This document shows positions 52,112-60,660 of a stretch of DNA of 64,000 nt, piece after piece. Origin of the DNA: Microvirga lupini (GTDB taxonomy: Bacteria; Pseudomonadota; Alphaproteobacteria; Rhizobiales; Beijerinckiaceae); the NCBI RefSeq assembly GCF_014191055.1, contig NZ_JACHWB010000008.1:62001-126000 (forward strand), in the 5' to 3' direction. The translations under genes were made by a program, and so were the position numbers. Within the stretch, counting starts at the first letter, position 1, and every line of letters begins with the position of its first letter. The notes below the pieces were generated by a model that did not search any database, was not told where the DNA came from, and saw only the letters and a list, made by a program, of their open reading frames with translations.

Positions 52112-52462
52112 TTACCCCGTCACCCACCTGAAGCCTATCCACCCCAGTGCTGGAATACTGACGAGCGCAACCAAACCGCTGCGTCGATCTCGCGAAAAGA
52201 ATGGAGCCAGAGCCGCTATCCCGAGGACAAGCACCGCCGCCCCGCTCGCAATCAGATAATTGGCCTTGCTGCTGTACCCCCAACTTCCTCCCTCCATAGG
52301 ACCCTCAGTCATGCCCCACGGATAGCAATCCGGGCTGCGGTTGGGACTGGAGCAGGCGGTGGCGCTGAGCGCTTGGAGGAAGTCCATCACCAGCAGAACC
52401 AGAAAGGCTCCAAGCAGACCCTGGATCACAAGCTCGATTGCCGTGGGAACCCTGATCCGCAT
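52112..52462 (-). CDS. Small hypothetical membrane protein coupled to the heparinase-like gene
   Basis: 116 residues with two membrane helices (ELVIQGLLGAFLVLLVMDFLQ near 9-29 and YLIASGAAVLVLGIAALAPFF near 69-89) and a periplasmic loop with two Cys (ATACSSPNRSPDCYPWG). The ATG directly abuts the TGA of the heparinase-like gene, so the two are probably co-translated. Family not recognised. Confidence 0.65.
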   Translation of the reverse strand: MRIRVPTAIELVIQGLLGAFLVLLVMDFLQALSATACSSPNRSPDCYPWGMTEGPMEGGSWGYSSKANYLIASGAAVLVLGIAALAPFFSRDRRSGLVALVSIPALGWIGFRWVTG

Positions 52463-54226
52463 TCAAATCAGCTCCGCCTGCTCCTGCGGCTGGTTCGGCT
52501 CGAATGTGCGCGCCAAGCGCTCGAAGCGCCAGCGCACGGATGGGGTTTCGCCGGGGCGGACCGTCAGCACGATCTGCTCCGTGCGGCGCAGGCCGTCGGC
52601 GGTGGCGAGGAACACGCTGTCCTCGACCTCCGCCGCGATGGGAACGGCCGAGAACTGCCAGGCCTCGCGGTTGGGCAGCACCAGCATCACCACGCGGCCG
52701 CCCTGCGCGACGCTCGCCTTGATGCCGGGCGCGAGATGGAAGCGGATGATGGCTTGGGCGCTGCCGGAATGACCGGTTTGGCCGCCCTCGCTCCAGAAGT
52801 TGTCCTCGCCTTCGAGCACGTTGCCCTTGGGCGCGAGCTGCCAGCGCCGCTCGTGGGTGAGGCCGAAGCGCGCCTTGTAGCCGTCGTGGCTGGCGGCGAG
52901 AAGCTGCGCGTGCTCGCGCTCGCTGCGCTCCGCAATCACCCGCTCCGGCCCGCGGAGGACAACCGGGCCGATGCGGCGCAGAAGCCAGGCGGACATGCGG
53001 CGCTGGAGCCAGCCGCCCTTCTTGTCGACGATCTGGCACGACGAGACATCGTTGATCGAGGCGGTGGAATGCGCCGCCGTCGAGCGCGACGCCTGGATGA
53101 TCGGATCGGCGGCGATCTGCGGCATGCCGCAATTGACCACGATGCGCTGCGCGGCGCTGGAGAACTCGAACGACAGGCAGCCGGCGGCCGCTTCCTGCGA
53201 CAGGGACCGCGGCGGCGGCGCGCCCACATCGGCAATGAGCAGCGTGCGTCCGGCCTCCAGGCGCTCGTAGCCGGAATGGGGCGCGTGGTGGATCGGCTGG
53301 CTGCGCATGTCGTCATAGGTGAGCAGCGTCGCGAGATGATCGGCGGCCGTCACGCCCATGCCGTTGAAATGCGACAGCGTGCCGTCACCATGCCGGAACA
53401 GGCGCACCATGGGCAGCATGCGGTCGACCGAGTGCAGCAGCGCCTCGGGCGTGTCGACCTCGCGGCTGGCGAACATCTGGCGCAGAGGCAGAAGATCGAA
53501 CAGCAGCTCGACGACGATGCGCGGGTTGCGGCTCGCATGCCCGCCATCGGCCAGGATCTGCCGGTCGAGCTCGCGGGCAAGCAGGCGGCTCGCGCGGCGC
53601 AAGGAGCGGTCGAGGCCTTCGCAGCACAGGCCCGCATAGCAGAGCGCAATCGCCGCCATGAGCTGCTGGTAGGGCAGGGCGCCGGCGCGGACCTGACGCT
53701 CCAGGATGCGCACATGCTGCCCGATGATTTTCAGGAAGCGCTGGTAGAAGGCGTGGTCGGCCCCTTCCAGGATCAGCGGCGACTGGCTGATGAAGGACAT
53801 GAGCCGGCGCGCCGTGATTTCGGTGCTGCAGGCAATCCGCCTGTCGCCGAGCTTGGATGTGACGAACTCGTCCACCAGCGAGCGGGCATTGGCCTGGGCG
53901 AGCGCGGTGCCGGCGGCGCGCAGGTGGCGCAGCCAGCCGAAGCCGTAGAGCGCCTCGCCCCAGGCGCGGCTCGGCGGCGTGAACGCGAAGGGCGAGCGCC
54001 CGCCCGTGGTGATGGCGCGACCCGAGAAGGCGAAGAAGCCGGAATAGATGTCGGTCGCGACCGTGGGATCGGCGGTGCGCAGGTCCTGCGGGGCGAAGAG
54101 CAGCCGCGTGGGCACGGGCGCGCTGGAGAGCCGGGACAGGCTCCAGACCATGCTTTCACGCGTGGCACGGCCTGCCTCACGAAGGCAAAGCCTGTACAGA
54201 CGCCAGCGATCCGGCCCGAAATCCAC
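52463..54226 (-). CDS. Heparinase II/III-like family protein
   Basis: 587 residues. The N-terminal alpha-toroid shows DIYSGFFAFSGRAITTGGRSPF, WLRHLRAAGTALAQANAR and RNPRIVVELLFDLLPLRQMF. The C-terminal beta-sandwich carries HHAPHSGYERLEAGRTLLIADVGAPP, SFEFSSAAQRIVVNCG and HDGYKARFGLTHERRWQL as separate segments. Such alphaproteobacterial proteins resemble polysaccharide lyases (PL families of the heparinase II/III superfamily) and may act on acidic or cell-envelope polysaccharide; none has a signal peptide here. GTG start selected because GAGGAG lies 8 bases upstream. Confidence 0.85.
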   Translation of the reverse strand: MDFGPDRWRLYRLCLREAGRATRESMVWSLSRLSSAPVPTRLLFAPQDLRTADPTVATDIYSGFFAFSGRAITTGGRSPFAFTPPSRAWGEALYGFGWLRHLRAAGTALAQANARSLVDEFVTSKLGDRRIACSTEITARRLMSFISQSPLILEGADHAFYQRFLKIIGQHVRILERQVRAGALPYQQLMAAIALCYAGLCCEGLDRSLRRASRLLARELDRQILADGGHASRNPRIVVELLFDLLPLRQMFASREVDTPEALLHSVDRMLPMVRLFRHGDGTLSHFNGMGVTAADHLATLLTYDDMRSQPIHHAPHSGYERLEAGRTLLIADVGAPPPRSLSQEAAAGCLSFEFSSAAQRIVVNCGMPQIAADPIIQASRSTAAHSTASINDVSSCQIVDKKGGWLQRRMSAWLLRRIGPVVLRGPERVIAERSEREHAQLLAASHDGYKARFGLTHERRWQLAPKGNVLEGEDNFWSEGGQTGHSGSAQAIIRFHLAPGIKASVAQGGRVVMLVLPNREAWQFSAVPIAAEVEDSVFLATADGLRRTEQIVLTVRPGETPSVRWRFERLARTFEPNQPQEQAELI

Positions 54227-54317
54227 CCGTGGCGCTCCTCTTGTTTGCTTAAATCTCAGCCAACTTAGGTGAGGAGTTCCTGCTGACCGGTTAACAACCG
54301 GTAAGGGACGATTCACT

Positions 54318-54417
54318 ATGGTCACGGTCCTTTGTGCACAAACCGTGCGACAAAGAATCCGTCGAGGATGGTCACGGTCCTTTGTGCACAAACCGTGCGA
54401 CAAAGAATCCGTCGAGG
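54318..54417. repeat. Perfect 50-bp tandem duplication at the rsmB 3' end
   Basis: Two identical 50-base units, 54318-54367 and 54368-54417, begin ATGGTCACGGTCC and end GAATCCGTCGAGG. The second unit encodes the last 14 residues and stop of RsmB (LDGFFVARFVHKGP); the first is the extra copy beyond the stop. The unit length is not a multiple of three. Confidence 0.97.
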
Positions 54418-55685
54418 CCGGAGCGGTCGTGCTCTGCAAGAACCTGCTGGCTCGGCAGGGTCCGTAGGTCCCCCTCCGGGGTGATGCATTCGCTCCAGCC
54501 GCCGATTTCGTCCGGCGTGACGGGCACGCGGGTGAACGCCGGATGACGCGCCAGGAATTCGGCAGCCTGCCTCTCGCCTTCCTCGGCTTCGAGCGAGCAG
54601 GTGCAATAGACGAGCCGTCCGCCGGGCTTGAGGAGGCCTGCCGCCTTGTCGAGGAGACGGCTCTGGAGGCCTGACAGCTTGCGGATGTCCTCCGCGGCTT
54701 TCGTCCAGGCCACGTCCGGGTGACGGCGGATGGTGCCGGTGGCCGAGCAGGGGGCATCGAGCAGGATGGCGTCGAAGGGCCCGGCCTCGAGCTTTTCCGC
54801 ATCGATGGCACGGGTCTCGGCCCTCAGGTTCAGGCGGGCGAGGTTTTCCTCCAGGCGCTGAAGCCGCTTGGCCGAGCGGTCGACGGCGAGGACCTCGGCG
54901 CCGGCGGCGGCCAGCTGGGCGGTCTTGCCGCCGGGCGCGGCGCAGAGATCCGCGATGTGCTCGCCGGGTTTTGCCTGAAGCAGGCGGGCCGGCAGGGCGG
55001 CGGCGGCATCCTGCACCCACCATTCACCGGCCTCGAAGCCGGGCAGCTCGCGGATGGCGGTGCGCTCCTTGAGGCGGATGCTGCCGGTGGGCAGGAGAAC
55101 GCCGCCCAAGCGCTCGGCCCAGGCTTCGGGGTTGTCCTTGACGGTCAGGTCGACCGACGCCATGGCGCGATGCGCCTCGGCAATCCTCGTCGCCCGCTCC
55201 TCGCCGTATTGCCCGATCCAGCGTTCCTCCAGCCAGGTGGGCGTGTCGAGCCAGGGGTCGCTCTCAGAAAGAATCGCTTCGCGCTCGCGGGCGACCCGGC
55301 GCAGGACGGCGTTGATGAAGCCGCCCGCGTGATGGAGCTTGGGGTCGCTTTGCGCCAGCTCAACGGCACTGTCGACGGCGGCATGGTCGGGCACATCGAG
55401 AAACAGGATCTGCGCCGCCCCGGTGGCGAGCAGATGCATCAGGCGCTCGTCCTTGGGCGGCTTGTTGAGCCGCTTCCTCAAGGCGTGTCCGAGGGTGCCA
55501 AGGCGCCGGAAGGTCACGATGGCGATGGCACGCGCCAGCGCCTCGTCGCGGGCGGAGAGGTTTTCCGCGCGGGCGAGTTCCTCCATCACGTCGTCGAGGG
55601 GCACGCGCCGCTTCAGGGTCTCGGTCACGGCCATCCAGGCAAGGCGGCGGGGCCCGAGGCCCGTTTGTTCGTCCGACTGACTCAA
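54372..55685 (-). CDS. rsmB: 16S rRNA (cytosine-967-C5)-methyltransferase RsmB (Fmu/Sun)
   Basis: 437 residues. N-terminal NusB-like RNA-binding domain (ARLAWMAVTETLKR-type start, INAVLRRVARE near 120) and a Rossmann methyltransferase domain with ADLCAAPGGKTAQL (SAM site), motif IV LLDAPCSATGT and motif VI YCTCSLEAEEG holding the two catalytic Cys. It methylates C967 of 16S rRNA. The stop lies in a tandem duplication. It is followed on the transcript by no further gene; htpX precedes it by 3 bases, so both are likely co-transcribed. Confidence 0.95.
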   Translation of the reverse strand: MSQSDEQTGLGPRRLAWMAVTETLKRRVPLDDVMEELARAENLSARDEALARAIAIVTFRRLGTLGHALRKRLNKPPKDERLMHLLATGAAQILFLDVPDHAAVDSAVELAQSDPKLHHAGGFINAVLRRVAREREAILSESDPWLDTPTWLEERWIGQYGEERATRIAEAHRAMASVDLTVKDNPEAWAERLGGVLLPTGSIRLKERTAIRELPGFEAGEWWVQDAAAALPARLLQAKPGEHIADLCAAPGGKTAQLAAAGAEVLAVDRSAKRLQRLEENLARLNLRAETRAIDAEKLEAGPFDAILLDAPCSATGTIRRHPDVAWTKAAEDIRKLSGLQSRLLDKAAGLLKPGGRLVYCTCSLEAEEGERQAAEFLARHPAFTRVPVTPDEIGGWSECITPEGDLRTLPSQQVLAEHDRSGLDGFFVARFVHKGP

Positions 55686-55688
55686 AAT

Positions 55689-56624
55689 CTATCCCCAAGG
55701 CCCGCGGCGGGTGCCGGTCGAGCCGCCCATAGAGCCCCAGGGGCTCGCTGAACTCTGCTGAAAGAAGCCGCTTTGCGGCGTGGAGCCCATCTCCTGCGCC
55801 AAAGCGTGGAGCGCGGCAATCCGGTTTTCCGTCGCGGGATGGGTGGAGAACAGGTTGTCCACGCCCTGGCCCGAGAGCGGGTTGATGATGAAGAGCGGGG
55901 CGGTGGCGGGCCGGCGCTCCGCATCGGGGTTGGGAATCTGCGCCACGCCGCCGGCGATGCGGGCGAGCGCCGAGGCGAGTGAGAGCGGCTGACCGCAGAT
56001 CTGCGCGCCCATCCGGTCGGCGTCGTATTCGCGCGAGCGGCTGATCGCCATCTGGATAATCATGGCGGCGAGCGGCGCCAGAAGCGCGGTGCCGATCATC
56101 ACGATGGGGTTCGGCCGGTTCTCGCCGCGCCCGCCGAACAGAAAGCCGAACTGGGCCAATGTCGCGATGGCACCGGCAATGGTGGCGCTGACCGTCATGA
56201 TCAGCGTGTCGCGGTTCTTGATATGGGCGAGCTCGTGCGCCATCACGCCCGCCACCTCGTCATGAGAGAGCATGTGGAGAAGGCCCGTGGTGGCGGCCAC
56301 CGCGGCGTTCTCCGGATTGCGCCCGGTGGCGAAGGCATTGGGCTGCGGATTGTCGATCAGATAGACCCGCGGCATCGGCAGGTTTGCGCGCTGCGCGAGA
56401 TCGCGCACCATATGGACGAGCTCGGGCGCCGTGCGCTCGTCCACCTCGACGGCATGATGGGCGGCGAGCGCCAGCCGGTCCGAGTTCCAGTAGGCGAAGA
56501 GGTTGGTGGCCAAGCCTAGACCTAACGCAATCATCATGCCGGTGCCGCCACCCAGGAAATAGCCGACGACGCCGAACAGGGCCATGAGGCCAGCGAGCAG
56601 CATTCCGGTCTTGACGGTGTTCAT
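55689..56624 (-). CDS. htpX: Membrane zinc metalloprotease HtpX
   Basis: 311 residues. Two N-terminal membrane helices, the zinc motif [10 protein letters not shown] (HExxH) near 133, two further helices near 150 and 180, and the third zinc ligand in [13 protein letters not shown]. HtpX degrades misfolded inner-membrane proteins with FtsH. The C-terminal 40 residues are Gly/Ser-rich ([15 protein letters not shown]). GGAG lies 7 bases before the ATG at 56624. Upstream of rsmB by 3 bases. Confidence 0.96.
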   Translation of the reverse strand: MNTVKTGMLLAGLMALFGVVGYFLGGGTGMMIALGLGLATNLFAYWNSDRLALAAHHAVEVDERTAPELVHMVRDLAQRANLPMPRVYLIDNPQPNAFATGRNPENAAVAATTGLLHMLSHDEVAGVMAHELAHIKNRDTLIMTVSATIAGAIATLAQFGFLFGGRGENRPNPIVMIGTALLAPLAAMIIQMAISRSREYDADRMGAQICGQPLSLASALARIAGGVAQIPNPDAERRPATAPLFIINPLSGQGVDNLFSTHPATENRIAALHALAQEMGSTPQSGFFQQSSASPWGSMGGSTGTRRGPWG

Positions 56625-56728
56625 CGGGGTCTCCACCTCGTGGTCAACACGAAATCTTCCTTCGATCCCTATGTGGGAATGGTCCAGCTCCCTCCCAAGA
56701 GGAGGGTGATTCTGGCATAAGGCATTTC

Positions 56729-56959
56729 ATGAGCACGAACGACAACACCTCCCCAGATCGTCCCATCGAAGGCGCTGCCCCCGGCAAGGCCCTCTCCCCC
56801 GCCGCCCAAAGGGCTCTCGAAGAAGCGGCCCAGCGCCGCCTCGAGATCGATGCCCGCGCGGCCGAGATCGCCAAGCAGAAAGAACTCCAGGGCCGCGGCG
56901 GCCTGGAGCCCGTCCGCTACGAGGATTGGGAAGTGAAGGGCTTGGCGAGCGACTTTTAG
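56729..56959 (+). CDS. DUF1674 protein (SDHAF4-like)
   Basis: 76 residues. A variable, charged N-terminus ends in RGGLEPVRYEDWEVKGLASDF, the DUF1674 signature shared with the mitochondrial succinate-dehydrogenase assembly factor SDHAF4. A role in flavoprotein SdhA assembly is inferred from that homology. Divergent from htpX, 104 bases away. Confidence 0.93.
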   Translation: MSTNDNTSPDRPIEGAAPGKALSPAAQRALEEAAQRRLEIDARAAEIAKQKELQGRGGLEPVRYEDWEVKGLASDF

Positions 56960-56977
56960 AATATTTTTCGGGTCTCA

Positions 56978-57004
56978 TGTCACATCCGGCATCACCGTCT
57001 CGTC
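56978..57004 (+). promoter_or_regulatory. Predicted ECF41-type promoter
   Basis: TGTCACA at 56978-56984 and CGTC at 57001-57004 are separated by exactly 16 bases, the promoter signature I know for ECF41 sigma factors. It lies about 40 bases before the AhpD-like gene that is co-transcribed with the ECF41 factor, so the sigma factor probably drives its own operon. Confidence 0.75.
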
Positions 57005-57042
57005 TTAGCATCGTCAGCAACACGACAATGAGGACCAAGACG

Positions 57043-57504
57043 ATGAAAGCCCGGTTGATTCCCTTCCAAGTCGCTCCCGGCTCCTTGAAGCCGATGATCG
57101 AGCTCGAAAAGACCCTCAAGAACAGCGGTCTGGAGCACAGCCTGCTGGAGCTGGTGAAAACCCGCGCCTCGCAGATCAACGGCTGCGCCTATTGCATCCA
57201 CATGCACACCAAGGATGCCCGCGCCAGCGGCGAGACCGAAGAGCGGCTCTACCTTCTCAGCGCCTGGCGCGAATCGCCGCTCTACAGCGACCGCGAGCGG
57301 GCGGCGCTCGCCTGGACCGAAGCCCTGACGCTCGTGGCCGAGACCCATGCTCCCGATGAGGATTACGCGGAACTTAAGCGGCACTTCACCCCTGAAGAGC
57401 AGGTCAACCTGACCCTGATGATCGGCGCGATCAACACCTGGAACCGGCTGGCCATCGGCTTCCGGTCCATCCATCCGGTCGAGGCCAGCCGTGCGGTCGC
57501 CTGA
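57043..57504 (+). CDS. AhpD-like carboxymuconolactone decarboxylase family protein
   Basis: 153 residues. LLELVKTRASQINGCAYCIHMHTKDAR carries the CxxCxxxH motif of AhpD-type peroxidase-like proteins (Cys51, Cys54 and His58 approximately), and ERAALAWTEALTLV follows. ECF41 sigma factors are typically paired with a protein of this family, and the sigma gene follows with a 14-base overlap. GAGGA precedes the chosen ATG by 8 bases. It is likely the main target of the sigma factor; the physiological substrate is unknown. Confidence 0.92.
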   Translation: MKARLIPFQVAPGSLKPMIELEKTLKNSGLEHSLLELVKTRASQINGCAYCIHMHTKDARASGETEERLYLLSAWRESPLYSDRERAALAWTEALTLVAETHAPDEDYAELKRHFTPEEQVNLTLMIGAINTWNRLAIGFRSIHPVEASRAVA

Positions 57505-58369
57505 CGGCGATGCCGCGGACCGGTTCCAGCCCCTCAGGCCGGGGCTGGTCCGCCTCGCCTACCGCATGCTCGGCTCCGTCGCGGAGGCCGAGGATGTGGT
57601 GCAGGAGGCCTATATCCGCTGGCACCAGACGGACCGCTCGGCCGTCCGCGAGCCGGGCGCCTTCCTGTCGAAGACCGTCACGCGCCTGTGCCTCGACATC
57701 CTGAAATCGGCCAGGGTGAAGCGCGAGACCTATATTGGCCCCTGGCTGCCCGAGCCGGTTCTGGACATGGACCAGGAGGAGGGCAGGGCCGAGGACCTGT
57801 CACTGACGCTGATGATGGCGCTGGAACGGCTGTCGCCCCTGGAGCGCGCGGCCTTTCTGCTGCACGACGTGTTCGGGCTCGGTTTCGACGAAATTGCTGC
57901 GACCCTCGACCGGGATCCCGCCGCCTGCCGCCAGCTTGCGGCGCGCGCCCGCAGGAACGTGCGGGCCGAGCGGCCTCGCTATGCCATCGACCGGGAGGAG
58001 GGCGAGCGCATGAGCGATGCGTTCTTCGCCGCCTCGCGCGGCGGCGACCTGACGGCTTTGCGCAATCTCCTGGCGGAGAACGTCGTGGCTCAGACGGATG
58101 GCGGTGGCATCAGGAATGCGGCCCTCAATCCGCTCTTCGGCTTCCGCAGGGTCGCCGGCCTGTTTCTGGGCGTGGCGCGCAAGAGCGGGGGCCAGCTGCC
58201 GCCTGTTCTATACAAGGGCCTGATCAACGGGTTGCCCGGCTTCGTCACTCTCGAACAGGACGGCATGGTCCAGACCACGAGCCTCGACATCGAGGATGGC
58301 CGCATCGTCGGCGTCTATATCGTGCGCAATCCCGAAAAGCTCCGGCACCTGGCCGATCTGACGGACTGA
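57491..58369 (+). CDS. ECF41-family RNA polymerase sigma factor (SigJ-like)
   Basis: 292 residues, GTG start. Sigma region 2 (LVRLAYRMLGSVAEAEDVVQEAYIRW in parts) and region 4 (LSPLERAAFLLHDVFGLGFDEIA) are followed by a SnoaL-like C-terminal domain. All three ECF41 marks are present: WLPEP in the linker near residue 86, TDGGG near 200 and NPEKL near the end. The C-terminal domain modulates sigma activity in place of an anti-sigma factor. Co-transcribed with the AhpD-like gene. Confidence 0.94.
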   Translation: MRSPDGDAADRFQPLRPGLVRLAYRMLGSVAEAEDVVQEAYIRWHQTDRSAVREPGAFLSKTVTRLCLDILKSARVKRETYIGPWLPEPVLDMDQEEGRAEDLSLTLMMALERLSPLERAAFLLHDVFGLGFDEIAATLDRDPAACRQLAARARRNVRAERPRYAIDREEGERMSDAFFAASRGGDLTALRNLLAENVVAQTDGGGIRNAALNPLFGFRRVAGLFLGVARKSGGQLPPVLYKGLINGLPGFVTLEQDGMVQTTSLDIEDGRIVGVYIVRNPEKLRHLADLTD

Positions 58370-58495
58370 AAAGAGCCGCAAGGAGCGCCCAGCCCCTCCG
58401 TTCAGAGAGGGAAAACATCCACGTCATATGGATGCCGCGACGTTGCGGAACGGCATCGCCGGTTCTAGCCTGCTGCTGACGCAGGGAAGGGCAGC

Positions 58496-59806
58496 ATGGG
58501 CGGGACGGCACGGCTGGAGCTTTTTCGGGAGCTGTTGAGCGACGCGCATCGCGCGCTCGACCTGCAGTTCGGCTTTGAGTTGTGGGACGGCTCGATGATC
58601 CCGGCGGACCTGCCGTCCTACGCTATGCGCCTCGTGATCCGGCGCGAGAGCGTGATCGCGGCCCTTCTGCGCCGGCCCAACCTCGACACGATGCTCAACG
58701 CCTATGTGGCCGGCCTGCTCGACCTGAAGAACGGCACCATCTTCGACCTCGCCGACCAGCGCCCGCAGAAAGTCGGGCGTCGGCTGAAAGCGGTGAGCAA
58801 GGCCAAGGCCCTGAGGGCCGCCTATCATTTCCTGCGCGCCCCCGCCGACATGCCGCGCCCGCTGGCCCGCGTGGCGAAGAACCCCGATGCCCGCGACGGC
58901 AAGCCGTCCACGAACAAGGCCAACGTTGCCTATCATTACGACGTATCGAACGAGTTCTATCAACTCTTCCTCGACCCAGAGATGGTCTATACCTGCGCCT
59001 ACTTCCAGCCGGACTGGCACGACGATATCGCCCGGGCGCAACGCGACAAGCTCGACATGATCTGCTGCAAGCTGCGGCTGAAGCCGGGTGAGCGCCTGCT
59101 CGACATCGGCTGCGGCTGGGGCGCCCTCATCTGCCATGCCGCGCAGCACTACGGCGTGAAGGCGACAGGCGTGACGCTGGCAGAAGAACAGGCGAAGCTC
59201 GCCCGCGAGAAGATCGCGGGGCTCGGGTTGCAAGACCGCGTCGAGGTGCTGCTGCAAGATTTCACCCAAATTGAGGGAGAGTTCGACAAGATCTCCTCCA
59301 TCGGCATGTTCGAGCAGGTAGGGATCGCCAATTACCCGTCCTATTTCAGCGCCGTGCATCGCCTGCTGCGCCCGCGGGGCCTGTATCTCCACCACACCAT
59401 CGCGCGCCGCGCCAAGAAGAGCGAGCGGGCGTTCCGCAAGCTCAAGCCGGAATACAAGGCGCTCACCCGCTACATCTTCCCCGGCGGCGAACTCGATCAT
59501 CTCGGCATGTCGGTCTCCAACCTGGAACGCTACGGCTTCGAGGTGCACGACGTGGAGGCCTGGCGCGAGCATTACCAGCGGACGACGAGACTCTGGTGGG
59601 AGAATCTCAACGCCCGCCGCAAGGAGGCGGAAACTCTGGTCGGGCCGGAGAAAACGCGCATGTGGCTGCTCTACCTCGCGGGCTGCTCGCTCGCCTTCGA
59701 GCGCGGGGCGGTGGGCGTGAACCAGACGCTTGCCTCCAAACGCACCCGCGGGGCATCAGGCCTGCCGCCGACGCGGGCGGATTTGTATGAGCCGCATTCA
59801 TCATAA
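58496..59806 (+). CDS. cfa: Cyclopropane-fatty-acyl-phospholipid synthase (Cfa family)
   Basis: 436 residues. The SAM site LLDIGCGWGALICHAAQHYG is near 200, preceded by NVAYHYDVSNEFYQLFLDPEMVYTCAYF in parts, and followed by SIGMFEQVGIANYPSYF and YIFPGGELDHL. The enzyme adds a methylene bridge to unsaturated phospholipid acyl chains. It lies 126 bases after the sigma gene, so it could be part of the same regulon, but I see no ECF41-type promoter in that gap. Confidence 0.93.
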   Translation: MGGTARLELFRELLSDAHRALDLQFGFELWDGSMIPADLPSYAMRLVIRRESVIAALLRRPNLDTMLNAYVAGLLDLKNGTIFDLADQRPQKVGRRLKAVSKAKALRAAYHFLRAPADMPRPLARVAKNPDARDGKPSTNKANVAYHYDVSNEFYQLFLDPEMVYTCAYFQPDWHDDIARAQRDKLDMICCKLRLKPGERLLDIGCGWGALICHAAQHYGVKATGVTLAEEQAKLAREKIAGLGLQDRVEVLLQDFTQIEGEFDKISSIGMFEQVGIANYPSYFSAVHRLLRPRGLYLHHTIARRAKKSERAFRKLKPEYKALTRYIFPGGELDHLGMSVSNLERYGFEVHDVEAWREHYQRTTRLWWENLNARRKEAETLVGPEKTRMWLLYLAGCSLAFERGAVGVNQTLASKRTRGASGLPPTRADLYEPHSS

Positions 59807-59810
59807 AACT

Positions 59811-59920
59811 CTCACCTCATCCTGAGGAGCCGCTGCAAGCGGCGTCTCGAAGGAGGCTCCAGTGCTCTCTGGAAGCTCCTTCGAGACGGATTGCTCACGC
59901 AATCCTCCTCAGGATGAGGT
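59811..59920. repeat. Dispersed palindromic repeat, family A, copy 2
   Basis: CTCACCTCATCCTGAGGAG at one end and CTCCTCAGGATGAGG at the other, with GTCTCGAAGGAG and CTCCTTCGAGAC inside: the same layout as copy 1 at 1671-1778. It separates the convergent cfa and L,D-transpeptidase genes. Confidence 0.9.
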
Positions 59921-59961
59921 CGCGATGGTGAAAGGACGACGCCTCGAACAGTCTTCTCGGT

Positions 59962-60456
59962 TTACGGCACCACCACCACCCGCGTGCCCACGTTCACCTG
60001 ATCGTAGAGATCCACGATATCCTCGTTGAGCATGCGGATGCAGCCGTAGGACGCGTAGGTGCCGATGGAGGCAGGGCGGTTGGTGCCGTGGATGGCGTAT
60101 TCATCGAGGTTGAGGGTCAGCGCCCGTGCGCCCATGGGATTGTTCGGCGCGCCGCCGGGGATCACGTCGGGCAGGCGCGGGTTGTCGCGCTTCACCTCCG
60201 CAGGCGGCGACCAGGCTGGGCGCACATACTTGCCGTCGATCCGCGCCTCGCCGAACCATTGCTTGCCGGGCTTGCCCACGGCCACCCGGTAGCGAAGGGC
60301 CGTGCCGTCGCCGCGCACGTAATAAAGCCGCCGCTCACCCGTCTTGATCACGATGGTGCCGGGCGACACGCCGGCCTGGAACGGCACGACCTCGCGGGCG
60401 GATGCTGCTGTGGTGATGGCGATGCCGATGATGGCGGTGGCGGCCAGGATGCGCAT
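59962..60456 (-). CDS. L,D-transpeptidase (ErfK/YbiS/YcfS/YnhG family)
   Basis: 164 residues with a signal peptide (MRILAATAIIGIAITTAASA) and a single YkuD domain: IVIKTGERRLYYV, YAIHGTNRPASIG and the catalytic SYGCIRML (His, Ser, Cys, Arg). It cross-links peptidoglycan meso-DAP to meso-DAP or anchors proteins in the periplasm. No LysM or other accessory domain is present. Confidence 0.94.
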   Translation of the reverse strand: MRILAATAIIGIAITTAASAREVVPFQAGVSPGTIVIKTGERRLYYVRGDGTALRYRVAVGKPGKQWFGEARIDGKYVRPAWSPPAEVKRDNPRLPDVIPGGAPNNPMGARALTLNLDEYAIHGTNRPASIGTYASYGCIRMLNEDIVDLYDQVNVGTRVVVVP

Positions 60457-60540
60457 GTCTCGAACCCTCCTGCGGAAAACAGTGAAGGTGAGACGCGAGA
60501 GATAAGGCTACGGTTCCTAGGATGGCGAAAACATCATCGC

Positions 60541-60640
60541 TGTCATCCCCGGCGAGCGTAGCGAGGGAAGGGGATACACTTCTACGCTCAGCGCTATGGA
60601 TTCCCTTCCCCTCCGCTGCGCTCCGGCCGGGAATGACACC
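60541..60640. repeat. Dispersed palindromic repeat, family C, copy 3
   Basis: TGTCATCCCCGG at one end and CCGGGAATGACACC at the other, mates GGGAAGGGGATAC and GGATTCCCTTCCCC inside. It occupies, together with the adjacent family D copy, nearly the whole 325-base gap (60457-60781) between the transpeptidase and acs. Confidence 0.9.
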
Positions 60641-60660
60641 TCTCGTCCTGACACTCTCTC

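Noticed and set aside
54318-54417. CRISPR or attachment-site duplication
   Set aside because: Only two adjoining identical units without spacers; no integrase, tRNA or cas gene is near. It is a simple tandem duplication.
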